A stretch of 41,655 bases of DNA. Origin: a virus. Positions 31,095 to 38,517 of the stretch are shown here, piece after piece. The notes under the pieces are model-generated. The model was not told the origin of the DNA. It did no database searches and saw only the letters and a list, made by a program, of their open reading frames with translations. The DNA lies in IMG/VR virus record IMGVR_UViG_3300025309_000244, positions 1 to 41,655 of that record; one strand, written 5' to 3'. The position numbers and the translations under genes were made by a program. How positions within the stretch are numbered: the stretch's first letter is position 1; each line of letters opens with the position of its first letter.

Positions 31095-34092
31095 CGCCGT
31101 TTCCTCCCACCGCCAGCGCTGGTTGGATGGCTCTGGGCTGTTCGGGTTGTGGTCCAAAGTCGGCCGGGTTGATCCCAAATTTGGTGGCCAAGCCGATCAT
31201 TCTTGGCTCGTTCCAGTAGACGAAAAATCCGTCGCGCCGCCGCTCGCTGATCTGTAGTTGCAGCTCGTCCCGCACGATCCGCCCTACCCGCTGGGCTTTC
31301 AGCTCCGTCCGTTTGAATTTCTTTTGCCCCTGGGCGTCATCGTCCTCCTCCTCCTCATCGTTCATCATGTTCATCATGTTCATAATTTCATTGGTCATTT
31401 TGGTAATGTCCCCAATTTTTATGAGGTTATTCCCCTGTTCATCCACCCGCACGCATTCCTTGTGCTTGTCCGGATAGTTCCAGATCGACCATAGCGCCTC
31501 GATCACCCGCGCGGAGAGTGTCATCGATTTGCTCAGGATCGATTCAGCGTAGTAATCCCGCAGCGTCATCCGGATCTCGGCCTGTTGCTCCGGATCATCC
31601 CTGGCGATTGCCAGCAGCGGCCCGGCCACCTGGTTGAGCCGTGGTGAGATGGTCATGTCGTAGAACTCGGCGTCCACCTCGATGTCCGGCTGCCAGTTCT
31701 CCAGCCGCCAGCGCACCAGCAGATTGCGCAGCGCCTGAGCGCGCGCCCGCATCGGCGCGTTGATCGTCAGCGGGATGCCAGCCGCCACCAGCTCGGGCAT
31801 CTCGCGCGATACCAGTTTGATCGTCAGGCTCCGGCTGCCCACCGCATCGTCCCGAAATTCTTTTCGCATAGCCACCAACTTGGGGCAGAACGTTTGGAAC
31901 GCCACGGCCTCCCACGTTTTCTCTCCGTCCGGGCCGGTCATTTCCACCGTGCGCCAGATCGGATTGCCACGCATGGCGCCCAGGTTATAGAATTTGACCA
32001 TGTCGCTCTCGGTGTCCGACTGCTGCAGGTCAGCCTCGTCGATGTACACCGTGCCGCGGTAGCGCTCCAGCGATCGGAACAGGGAACTGGTGGATCCGGC
32101 GCCGTTGGCGGTCATGGTGCGGTAACACACCAGCCCGATGCGCCGCATCAGCTCCGATTTTCCGGCGCCCGCGCTGCCCATGGCTCGCAAATAGATCACT
32201 GTTTCGAACGCATCGTACAGCCAGGTGGTGATCACCCAGTAGGCGATCAGCCTGCCCATTTTGTCGCTCGGCAGCAGGTAAATGGATTTGAGATACATTG
32301 TGATGTAGCTGACCAGCTCGCGGATCGGTTTTTTATCCCCCAGCGCCGACGGGAAAATCACCCCGCCCGATTTCAACACATCGTTGGGCGGAGAGGGCTC
32401 GAAATATCTGCCGTTGATACTTACCCCTGGACCGCTGTCCACTATTCCGTCCGGGTCCCGCCAGGCCAGCATCGCCCGGTCGCTGTCGATGTCATACAGG
32501 TACTCGATCTGCCAGCCGTCCACATAGCCACCCCAGGTGTAGGTCGGGTCGCCCATGCGCTGTGCTTTTTCGATGATCCCGCTCATCGCCCGGATCATGC
32601 GCTCCAGGTCGCGCAGCGTCACCTGGAGTATCTTGGCCAGCCGCCCTTTATGTTGCGACAGGTCGAATTCGTCCAGCCTGCCGATCACCGCCACCGCCAG
32701 TTTGACCGCCTCATCGCGTTCGGCTCCCTCGCGCGCCCCGGCCCAGGCAGTCATGGCCTCCACGTACATCGGCGCCTTATCCAGCAGGCTTTTGATCAGC
32801 CGGTTTTGTTCATCGGCTTCAATGCCAGCCTGCGTAAATGCGCGTAGTAAATCATTGCTGTCCTTGTTGTCCTCGACCAGGTCATCCCGTTGAAATGAGC
32901 TCAGCTTATCCGGTATCGGGTAACGCGGACTGGCGCCGTCGATCCCGCGCAGGATGTTGTTGGCCTGTTGGGTGATCTCGATCATTTTGGCCGCCGCGTC
33001 CGCTTTGGGCGCGAACGTGATGTTGTCCGGGTCCCGCGCCAGTACCAGCCGCACCGTCGGCCCGATCTGGTTGGCGATGCGCCAGGCGCTGTTGATGCCG
33101 GTCACGTCGATATCCACTGCCAGGTACACGGTTTTATGCCGTTTGACCACCTCGGCCAGCTCGTCGCTCCAGTCCACCCCGCACAGCCCGATCGCGGCGT
33201 AGCCCCATACCCCCCAGCTAATGGCATCCGCCTGGCCCTCGCACAGCACTACCACCTCAGCAGCAGTAGCGTACTCCGCGTTGAGATACACCCGTTTTTT
33301 GCCGACCAGCGCCTCGGGCAGGTTGTAATGCGTTTTTTCGGCGATGGAGCGGCAGGAGAGGTAGCGCAACCTGCCGTTTTCGATGTGTGGGTACACCAGC
33401 CGCTTGTGGCCGATCATGCCGGGGATCGATCCCCGTTTCACCCATTCATCGTTTTTGATTTCGACGTCATGCCGCGCCGCCCAGGAGAGCACGTCGCCCT
33501 GGTAGCCCAGGATCGCAATCGCCGCCGGGCTGTCCAGCTCGACCCCCCCAAGTTGCATTTCCCCGCGCATTTCCTCGATTTCGGCGGCACTGCCATCGCC
33601 GGTGTAGCCAAGTAAAGCCCCCGCAGCAGTAGAAGTTGGGCGTTTTTTTTCACCAGGTTCATCCTGAGAGATCGACCAACCCCGCGACGCAACGTAGGCC
33701 ATGGCGTCATCTGATTTTTGCAGCCAGCGCATGAAAACCCGGTGCGCCACGTCCAGCGCTTCCTCGCGCGCTCGGGCAGCAATGCGGGCGGTGTGTTCCT
33801 TCTGGCTCCACTCTGGCAGGGGCAGGTTTGCCCGGCTGCACGCTTCCTCGACTGCGGCTTTGAAATCGGTTTTTGCCCGGTGGGTGCCGCCGTACTGGAT
33901 CCACTGGATGACATCGCCCCACTCTCCGTAGGAGTACCAGTGGTAGAGTTGGTTTTGTGTGTCCACCACCAACCCGCCATCGCCGGAGCGGGTGCATTTG
34001 CGCCAGCGTCCTCGCGGGGTCAACGGCCAGCCGTCAGCCTGGATGATGTCCTCGATGCGGAGCTTGCCCTTGACCTGGTCAACGATATCCAT
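31087..34092 (-). CDS. primase-helicase with degenerate zinc domain, Toprim and P-loop ATPase
   Basis: 1001 residues from ATG 34092 (GGAG six bases upstream). The N-terminus has the fold order of DnaG CHC2 zinc-binding domains (IVDQVKGKLRIEDIIQADG, later YHWYSYGEWGDVIQWIQ), but the zinc ligands are missing: the usual C-P-F-H and C-x2-C positions are occupied by other residues. A Toprim region follows at about 280-350 (VVVLCEGQADAIS with a catalytic Glu, then YLAVDIDVTG). A helicase-type ATPase lies at about 600-800 with Walker A GSAGAGKSEL (near 640) and Walker B VYIDEAD (near 683). The C-terminal 100 residues include a Met/Asn run, an acidic stretch and a basic domain. It should prime and unwind phage DNA at the fork. 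Candidate origin repeats lie just upstream. Confidence 0.8.
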   Translation of the reverse strand: MDIVDQVKGKLRIEDIIQADGWPLTPRGRWRKCTRSGDGGLVVDTQNQLYHWYSYGEWGDVIQWIQYGGTHRAKTDFKAAVEEACSRANLPLPEWSQKEHTARIAARAREEALDVAHRVFMRWLQKSDDAMAYVASRGWSISQDEPGEKKRPTSTAAGALLGYTGDGSAAEIEEMRGEMQLGGVELDSPAAIAILGYQGDVLSWAARHDVEIKNDEWVKRGSIPGMIGHKRLVYPHIENGRLRYLSCRSIAEKTHYNLPEALVGKKRVYLNAEYATAAEVVVLCEGQADAISWGVWGYAAIGLCGVDWSDELAEVVKRHKTVYLAVDIDVTGINSAWRIANQIGPTVRLVLARDPDNITFAPKADAAAKMIEITQQANNILRGIDGASPRYPIPDKLSSFQRDDLVEDNKDSNDLLRAFTQAGIEADEQNRLIKSLLDKAPMYVEAMTAWAGAREGAERDEAVKLAVAVIGRLDEFDLSQHKGRLAKILQVTLRDLERMIRAMSGIIEKAQRMGDPTYTWGGYVDGWQIEYLYDIDSDRAMLAWRDPDGIVDSGPGVSINGRYFEPSPPNDVLKSGGVIFPSALGDKKPIRELVSYITMYLKSIYLLPSDKMGRLIAYWVITTWLYDAFETVIYLRAMGSAGAGKSELMRRIGLVCYRTMTANGAGSTSSLFRSLERYRGTVYIDEADLQQSDTESDMVKFYNLGAMRGNPIWRTVEMTGPDGEKTWEAVAFQTFCPKLVAMRKEFRDDAVGSRSLTIKLVSREMPELVAAGIPLTINAPMRARAQALRNLLVRWRLENWQPDIEVDAEFYDMTISPRLNQVAGPLLAIARDDPEQQAEIRMTLRDYYAESILSKSMTLSARVIEALWSIWNYPDKHKECVRVDEQGNNLIKIGDITKMTNEIMNMMNMMNDEEEEDDDAQGQKKFKRTELKAQRVGRIVRDELQLQISERRRDGFFVYWNEPRMIGLATKFGINPADFGPQPEQPRAIQPALAVGGNGDA

Positions 34093-34136
34093 GAATTTCT
34101 CCGGGCGTTACTGGGATAATTGCAAAATTTGTCAGA

Positions 34137-34318
34137 GGGGGGCACTGACTACCCCCCAGGTCGAGCCGTCAAACCGAACGTAATTGCCCCCGCGCTGGCG
34201 TGCAGCTCGCGGTCATGCAGGTTATGCGACATAAAATAGCGCCGATCCAGGCGGCAAAACAGCCCAAAACGCCATGCCCTGGCCGGTTTTGTGTCGCATA
34301 ATGCGTTGTTATGCGACA
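34137..34318. repeat. candidate replication-origin repeats upstream of the primase gene
   Basis: Decamer TTATGCGACA occurs at 34222-34231 and 34309-34318, with an inverted copy TGTCGCATAA at 34292-34301. The last two form a 10-bp stem with loop TGCGTTG. A separate stem GGGGGG (34137-34142)/CCCCCC (34152-34157) lies nearer the primase start. The interval 34093-34335 has no gene. Three copies of one decamer next to a replication gene look like initiator or origin sites; operator sites are the alternative. Confidence 0.5.
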
Positions 34319-34335
34319 GATTTTTCCCGCTCGCA

Positions 34336-34671
34336 TCATGGCCGGGCGCCCTTTTCTAGGCGTACACCCTTACACAGCACGGTTTGGTGAACTTTGTGAG
34401 TTTTTTCGCTACTGGATTCAGGACTGAATTGTGCGGGCGGGGAGGACGCGAGCCGGTTCGATGCGCGTTGCTGGACGCGGCGGATCAGGCTGGACGCCTG
34501 GCGCAGATCGTCAACTGCTGGCGCAAGCACAGATAGCTGCTGTGTGACCGCCATGGCCGCCTGGATGCGCTCTGCCACCAGGCGCAGATAAACGAGGGAG
34601 CTCCCCAACATGCCGAGATCTCCCTCGATCTCCTCGACCAACTCCGAGCGGTCAGCGGTCATCCGTGCCAT
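34336..34671 (-). CDS. small coiled-coil protein
   Basis: 111 residues from ATG 34671, which overlaps the end of the membrane-protein gene. The first 70 residues are helical with regular hydrophobic spacing (LVEEIEGDLGMLGSSLVYLRLV, shown shortened; then DLRQASSLIRRVQQRASNRL), probably a coiled coil. The C-terminal third is Ser/Pro/Lys-rich and disordered. No family recognised. Confidence 0.5.
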   Translation of the reverse strand: MARMTADRSELVEEIEGDLGMLGSSLVYLRLVAERIQAAMAVTQQLSVLAPAVDDLRQASSLIRRVQQRASNRLASSPPAQFSPESSSEKTHKVHQTVLCKGVRLEKGARP

Positions 34672-34987
34672 GGCCTGGCCTCAGTGACTGCGCCTCATGC
34701 TCGGATATCTCCATGCGCGTGCGCGTTTCCAAATAAACGTCCAACTGATTGACTGCCGCCACTACCAGGCCGCCCAGCAGCGTTATGGCCCACAGCGCGT
34801 ACACGGTGATCCACTCATCCCAGACGATCATCAGCACCGTGAATGGCAGTTGGATTGCCAGCGTCCCCAGCGTGTACGCCCATAGTTTGTTCAGCGGCCG
34901 TTTGATCATCGCCTGCGTTGGCCAGTAATGTTCCACGATCAGCAGCAGACAGCTGATCAGCGCCGTCAAAACAATGTTCCAGATCAT
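34652..34987 (-). CDS. small membrane protein, three predicted TM segments
   Basis: 111 residues from ATG 34987; this second Met has GGAG seven bases upstream, while the first (34993) is too close to it. Three hydrophobic stretches: IVLTALISCLLLIVEHYW, YTLGTLAIQLPFTVLMIVW, and YALWAITLLGGLVVAAVN, followed by a charged helical tail. Similar small membrane proteins in replication regions have no agreed role; superinfection exclusion or membrane tethering are possibilities. Confidence 0.55.
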   Translation of the reverse strand: MIWNIVLTALISCLLLIVEHYWPTQAMIKRPLNKLWAYTLGTLAIQLPFTVLMIVWDEWITVYALWAITLLGGLVVAAVNQLDVYLETRTRMEISEHEAQSLRPGHGTDDR

Positions 34988-35102
34988 CAGCATTCTCCGT
35001 GTGTAGCAAAGCGGCTAATTTTTGGATGGCTAGGTGAAATCGCACTTCACGCCTGCCAGGACAGGGGATCTCGACGCCAGTTAAAACAACTGCCATCCTC
35101 AT
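34815..35102 (-). CDS. uncertain ORF overlapping the membrane-protein gene
   Basis: 95 codons from ATG 35102, which overlaps the preceding stop (ATGA), like true genes in this operon. The first 36 codons (MRMAVVLTGVEIPCPGRREV, then FHLAIQKLAALLHTE) fill an otherwise empty 110-base gap and look coding. The remaining 59 codons lie over the next gene in another frame and look like a shadow. It may be a short gene, a remnant, or chance. Confidence 0.35.
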   Translation of the reverse strand: MRMAVVLTGVEIPCPGRREVRFHLAIQKLAALLHTENADDLEHCFDGADQLSAADRGTLLANAGDDQTAAEQTMGVHAGDAGNPTAIHGADDRLG

Positions 35103-35614
35103 GATGGGATGTCCTCGTATTGCGGTTCCGGCCGCTGCTGAGGATCCGTGATTTTGCTAAATTCCCGGCCGCGGTCGTATGCCTCGGAGAGCGCGATCTC
35201 CAGAAAGGTCGTGCCGTAGCCGTTGTTATAGTTCCAGGCAGGCATGAACAACGCGCTGCTACTGATGGACGGCACCACGTACGAGCCGTCGAACGTGCCG
35301 ACGACCCATTTTTTTATGACCGGGTTGTAGCCCAGGAAAACACGGATGGGCGCAAAATCGGGCACGGAGATTGTGGCGCGTATCCGGTTGATCGACTGCG
35401 GAAAAAAAATAAGGTCTTCATTGTTGGCAAAACCATCCAACGAGACGTAGTTACGGATGTAATCCGGGAAGGCTGAGAGCACCGCATTTTTTAATTGCTC
35501 AACTGCCTCCACCCGAAACTTCTCCTGCTGCCGCTGAAATTCTTTGTGCTTCAATTCTCGAAACGCCAACCGTTCCTTGCCATTCAAAACGGCCTGCTGA
35601 ATTTTGGGGTCCAT
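35099..35614 (-). CDS. hypothetical protein
   Basis: 171 residues from ATG 35614 with GGAGG upstream. The N-terminal 50 residues are a charged helix (ERLAFRELKHKEFQRQQEKF). The rest is beta-rich with many aromatic residues (IRVFLGYNPVIKKWVVGTFDG, shortened here). No motif recognised; possibly a single-strand DNA-associated or recombination accessory protein by position, but that is not supported by a motif. Confidence 0.5.
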   Translation of the reverse strand: MDPKIQQAVLNGKERLAFRELKHKEFQRQQEKFRVEAVEQLKNAVLSAFPDYIRNYVSLDGFANNEDLIFFPQSINRIRATISVPDFAPIRVFLGYNPVIKKWVVGTFDGSYVVPSISSSALFMPAWNYNNGYGTTFLEIALSEAYDRGREFSKITDPQQRPEPQYEDIPS

Positions 35615-35623
35615 TTTTACCTC

Positions 35624-35818
35624 CTATTTCGGAACCGCTGAGATATAAATCCGGCTTTTATCGTCCTCCGGAGGGCGGCAGGGATACGGACTGGTCAACT
35701 CGATGACCTCGTACCCGGCGCTCTCCAGCACGTCCACCATCTGATCCGCAATCGTTTCGATTTTGCTCTGCCCGGCGATCAGGCGCACTTTAACTAAACC
35801 GGCTCTGCTACCTGCCAT
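35624..35818 (-). CDS. small hypothetical protein
   Basis: 64 residues, ATG 35818 with GAGGATC directly upstream. A ferredoxin-like beta-alpha-beta pattern: LVKVRLIAGQ, SKIETIADQMVDVLESAG, YEVIELTSPYP, then SRIYISAVPK. It sits between the recombinase and the 171-residue protein with gaps of only about 10 bases. Small size and a lone alpha/beta unit would suit an accessory DNA-binding protein or an excision factor, but nothing proves either. Confidence 0.55.
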   Translation of the reverse strand: MAGSRAGLVKVRLIAGQSKIETIADQMVDVLESAGYEVIELTSPYPCRPPEDDKSRIYISAVPK

Positions 35819-35827
35819 GGATCCTCC

Positions 35828-36772
35828 TCAGATTAATTTTTCGACTGCCGCGGTCAGATCATCCCAGCCGGGCAGAATATAACGTTTGGTCGTTTCGCTG
35901 CGCGCATGACCGGCCAGCCGCTGAGCCACTGTCACGGGCTCGCCGGCGTCGATCAGGCTCTTGCAAAACGTGTGACGCATGCGGTGCGGCGTCAGCTCCA
36001 GCCCGGCCAGCCGCCCGATTTCAGCCACGCGCCGTTCGACGCTGCGAGTGGTGAGCCGGGCCGTGCCCTTACCGCTAAACACCGGCTCACCACTCTGTCC
36101 GATCCCGCGCAGAGCCAACCAGTAACCCAGCGCCCTGCGCGCTTCGGAGTTCATCGGGATCACACGCCGCTTGTCACCCTTGCCGCGCCGCACCACAATC
36201 CGGCCGGCGCGCTCGCTGAGGATCACATCTCCCAGGTCCAGCGCCACCAGCTCACCGACGCGCAGCCCGCAGTAGCGCATCAGGGCGATCATGGCCTGAT
36301 CGCGTGCAGCCTGCCGGCGCCAGTGCTCCGTGGTCGCGCCGTTGACCAACCGCTCCACCTGGCGCATCATGCGCCCCTGTTCCGGCCGGCTGAGCCAGCG
36401 CGGTTCGAGCTCGACCTCCTCCATGGATTCGACGCCCTGGAAGGGGTTGTACGTGAGATGACCGGCGTGCTGCGCCCACTGGCAGAACACCGCCAGCGAT
36501 GCGCGCCGCCGGTTCCAGGTGGCCGCGGAGATTTTTTCCACGCTCAGCGCATACTCGCGGTAAGCGCGCAGATCGATGCCGGTGATCAGCTCAGGTGTGA
36601 ACGGCTCCCGGTTGATGTCGCAGAACCAGGCGCCAAACCGGTTGATGTCCGAGTTGTAGGCGGCTATGGTTTTGCTGGATTTTCCCCGCTGTTCCAGCCA
36701 GGAGCGAAAATCAGCCTGCCAGCCGGCGGAAATGATTACACGAGTTTGGGAGACGGTGGCCAGGTCGGTCAT
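35828..36772 (-). CDS. tyrosine recombinase (XerC/D-like)
   Basis: 314 residues from ATG 36772 (overlaps the preceding stop). Residues 15-105 form the SAM-like core-binding domain (SWLEQRGKSSKTIAAYNSDI, LAVFCQWAQHAGHL). The catalytic domain has the full set: Arg171 in GLRVGELVAL, Lys198 in RRGKGDKRR, His263-x-x-Arg266 in HRMRHTF, His289 in LAGHARSETT and Tyr298 in KRYIL. All residues are intact. It lies in the replication operon, far from the att sites, and the prophage has a serine integrase at its end. Multimer resolution of replicating DNA or a second recombination activity are more likely than integration. Confidence 0.85.
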   Translation of the reverse strand: MTDLATVSQTRVIISAGWQADFRSWLEQRGKSSKTIAAYNSDINRFGAWFCDINREPFTPELITGIDLRAYREYALSVEKISAATWNRRRASLAVFCQWAQHAGHLTYNPFQGVESMEEVELEPRWLSRPEQGRMMRQVERLVNGATTEHWRRQAARDQAMIALMRYCGLRVGELVALDLGDVILSERAGRIVVRRGKGDKRRVIPMNSEARRALGYWLALRGIGQSGEPVFSGKGTARLTTRSVERRVAEIGRLAGLELTPHRMRHTFCKSLIDAGEPVTVAQRLAGHARSETTKRYILPGWDDLTAAVEKLI

Positions 36773-37110
36773 TTCGCACCGTCGGAGAGAGGTTTTTTAG
36801 CGACTTGTTTGTAACCAATGGCCAAATACCCAGCATCTATGCGATGAGACTGCTGGAGTTTACATATGCCCGTATTCTCAACCGCCTTGTCGATGAGCTG
36901 CTCAACCCAGTTGCGGTGTGCCTGATCGCTCCTGTCCATCGGAATCAACACCGTGAAAGTTTCATTTGGGGCAGGCAACAATATCCGCAGCCGCTCGATC
37001 TCATCCAATGCGGCCAAAAATTTTGCAATCCGCGCATCATGGTCCCGGTATCGGTTGAGCATTTTTCTTTGTCGCGCAATGGTTTCCGGCGTGAATTGGA
37101 TTTCGCTCAT
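36769..37110 (-). CDS. hypothetical protein
   Basis: 113 residues, ATG 37110 overlapping the previous stop. Helical N-terminus (TIARQRKMLNRYRDHDARIAKFLAALDEIERL, here described only in part) then a small alpha/beta section FTVLIPMDRSDQ. No recognised motif. Its place between the winged-helix-like protein and the recombinase suggests an early role. Confidence 0.5.
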   Translation of the reverse strand: MSEIQFTPETIARQRKMLNRYRDHDARIAKFLAALDEIERLRILLPAPNETFTVLIPMDRSDQAHRNWVEQLIDKAVENTGICKLQQSHRIDAGYLAIGYKQVAKKPLSDGAK

Positions 37111-37457
37111 TTCCGCACCGCCAGCGCCGCATCCAGGATGTCGAGCTGGGCGACGTTCCAGAAAATAAGGTAGCCGATATTGACGCGGGTCGACTCGAGG
37201 CCCAGGTCGTGCAGCACCCGTCCGACCAGGTGCGCTGTGGGTCCGCCCTCGATCAGCTCGGCGATCAGGCCGACCTTCATGCTGTAGCTGGTTTCGCCGC
37301 CGGTGTTGAAAATGCGGCAGTGCAGCGGATTTTCCGTTTCGTTCCGCAGCACAGCCAGGCAGGCTCGCGCCACATCGGTGATTTCGAACCCGCCATCCGG
37401 CGAGGCCGCGATGACGCTTCCTATGACTTTTTTGGAAAGTATTCGACTGTGGTACAT
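37107..37457 (-). CDS. early protein with possible winged-helix segment
   Basis: 116 residues, ATG 37457 with AGGAG seven bases upstream; the next start overlaps its stop. Residues about 60-105 (GLIAELIEGGPTAHLVGRVL, then HDLGLESTRVNIGYLIFWNV) have a helix-turn-helix-wing rhythm like the DNA-contact domains at the end of replicative helicases. No conserved catalytic motif. It is the first gene of the replication run after the gap at 37458-37702. Confidence 0.5.
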   Translation of the reverse strand: MYHSRILSKKVIGSVIAASPDGGFEITDVARACLAVLRNETENPLHCRIFNTGGETSYSMKVGLIAELIEGGPTAHLVGRVLHDLGLESTRVNIGYLIFWNVAQLDILDAALAVRK

Positions 37458-37519
37458 GGCATTTGCTCCTATAATTTGCGTATGTGTCGTTATCTGATTT
37501 GGATATGGAGGGAAAAGCG

Positions 37520-37740
37520 ATGGATGAAAAAGCGAAATTCGATGCGTTTTTAGATCAAGCTGAAGTGCAGTAGTTTGCCCGGTGTGTGGCAGTAATGAGT
37601 ACTATGTCAAGATTGTGAAAATCACTGCTATTGAGGTTCATCCTCCCGATCAGCTCTTCTGGGCGGTGATCTGCAAACGCTGCAACCATGCTCGCCTGTT
37701 TGTTAGAGCGAGCGAGGGAACGGGATCAGACCCTTCGTAA
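37520..37740 (+). pseudogene. zinc-ribbon protein gene broken by a frameshift (or needing recoding)
   Basis: A good ribosome site (GGAGGG 37507-37512) precedes ATG 37520, and TATAAT lies at 37470-37475. The frame MDEKAKFDAFLDQAEVQ ends at TAG 37571-37573. In the -1 frame, starting at GTA 37570, 56 codons follow to TAA at 37738-37740: VVCPVCGSNEYYVKIVKI, then AVICKRCNHARLFV, with C-x2-C...C-x2-C zinc-ribbon spacing. That second frame has no start codon of its own. Joined, they make a natural 73-residue protein. The break could be a real mutation, a sequencing error or a programmed shift, though no classical slippery run is present. The 3' end overlaps the converging gene by 38 bases. Confidence 0.6.
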
Positions 37741-38134
37741 AGGCATCAAATTCCCGCAGGTTGCTACACCCAAGCTCGCGCGAAAAAAGCCCTTTGTGCT
37801 GCGAGAGATAGAAATCATCGAGCGCCAAAATTGCCTGGCGCGCTTTATCTGATTCTGCTTCCTTGTCTTCCGGGGCAGCCAAAAGGGCTGATTTGCATAG
37901 ATCGAGAATTGACTGGAGCTTTTCCCGGCGTTCAAACTCGATTTTGGTAACCACTCTGGTGCGGACAAAACAATCCTTGGCCTCGAGCAGCTTGCGCATG
38001 CCGGTAGATTTTTCAGGTCCGTCCGGCAGGGTGTCTTCCATCAGGTGAGCCAGCTCCGCGATTGGCTTGGCCACCTGCTGCAGCGCTTCGGGTAGATGGG
38101 CGTACTCAAAATAGTGGATGGTTGTGGTTGACAT
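37703..38134 (-). CDS. conserved phage early protein (YFEYAHLPE type)
   Basis: 143 residues from ATG 38134, GGAG eight bases upstream. The N-terminal 55 residues, with HYFEYAHLPEALQQVAKPIA and PDGPEKSTGMRKLLEAKDCF, match a block I recall from many actinobacterial and other phage proteins, where it stands alone and has no known function. The C-terminal 80 residues are charged and helical and not part of that block. It follows the terminator after the RHH gene, so its expression probably needs readthrough. Confidence 0.65.
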   Translation of the reverse strand: MSTTTIHYFEYAHLPEALQQVAKPIAELAHLMEDTLPDGPEKSTGMRKLLEAKDCFVRTRVVTKIEFERREKLQSILDLCKSALLAAPEDKEAESDKARQAILALDDFYLSQHKGLFSRELGCSNLREFDAFTKGLIPFPRSL

Positions 38135-38166
38135 TTCAGATCTCCTGTTCTCTGAGTTTGGATACG

Positions 38167-38189
38167 AAAAATCCCCGCGCGCGCGGGGA
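38167..38189 (-). terminator. strong intrinsic terminator after the first early gene
   Basis: Perfect 18-bp palindrome TCCCCGCGCGCGCGGGGA (38172-38189), followed on the minus strand by TTTTT (38171-38167). It lies six bases after the RHH gene's stop. On the plus strand no U-tract follows, so it serves leftward transcripts. Confidence 0.8.
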
Positions 38190-38194
38190 CTGTG

Positions 38195-38395
38195 TTACTT
38201 TGATACTTGCTCCGGCTCGTTGACGCTCTCCCCCTCACTGGCCATCACCCGGGCGTACAGCTCAGCCACCGCCAGGTCGATCACGTTGGCCTTCGAGCGG
38301 AACGTTTTTTTTGATATCTCAACGACCATTTTTTCTGTCAGCTCGAGCAGGGAGTACGTGCGCACAATGCGATTTTCGTTTGTTTCTTGGGTCAT
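38195..38395 (-). CDS. ribbon-helix-helix protein, first leftward early gene
   Basis: 66 residues, ATG 38395 with GAGG five bases upstream. The pattern of a strand (RIVRTYSLLEL) followed by two helices (TEKMVVEISKKTFRSKANV and DLAVAELYARVM) matches RHH DNA-binding proteins of the Arc/CopG type, which dimerise through the strand. It is transcribed from the strong operator-controlled promoter immediately upstream and is ended by its own terminator. It could be a Cro-like second regulator or an early-gene activator. Confidence 0.6.
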   Translation of the reverse strand: MTQETNENRIVRTYSLLELTEKMVVEISKKTFRSKANVIDLAVAELYARVMASEGESVNEPEQVSK

Positions 38396-38422
38396 GTTGG
38401 CCTCATCAGCGAATAAAAATAT

Positions 38423-38462
38423 ATCAGTGAATTTATTATAATCACTGATTGTATTTTGTCAA
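38423..38462 (-). promoter_or_regulatory. early leftward promoter with inverted-repeat operator
   Basis: On the minus strand TTGACA (38462-38457), 16 bp, TATAAT (38440-38435). The -10 sits between the halves of a perfect inverted repeat ATCAGTGA (38423-38430)/TCACTGAT (38442-38449). A dimer bound there would block the promoter. The divergent HTH gene is the obvious candidate repressor. Confidence 0.75.
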
Positions 38463-38501
38463 TAGGTTTATAAATATTTATTAATTTTTATTACTTATGG
38501 C

Positions 38502-38517
38502 TATAATCAGATTCATG
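38502..38517 (+). promoter_or_regulatory. repressor promoter giving a leaderless mRNA
   Basis: TATAAT at 38502-38507 ends seven bases before ATG 38515-38517, so the expected +1 is the A of the start codon itself. There is no Shine-Dalgarno before that ATG. The -35 region is weak and AT-rich. Confidence 0.55.

Noticed and set aside
31360-31400. ATG/CAT-rich tandem repeat as a possible small repeat array
   Set aside because: It encodes the Met/Asn run and acidic stretch of the primase-helicase C-terminus; too short and imperfect for an array.
34222-34318. Decamer repeats as a CRISPR array
   Set aside because: Only three short copies, unequal spacing, one inverted, and no cas genes.
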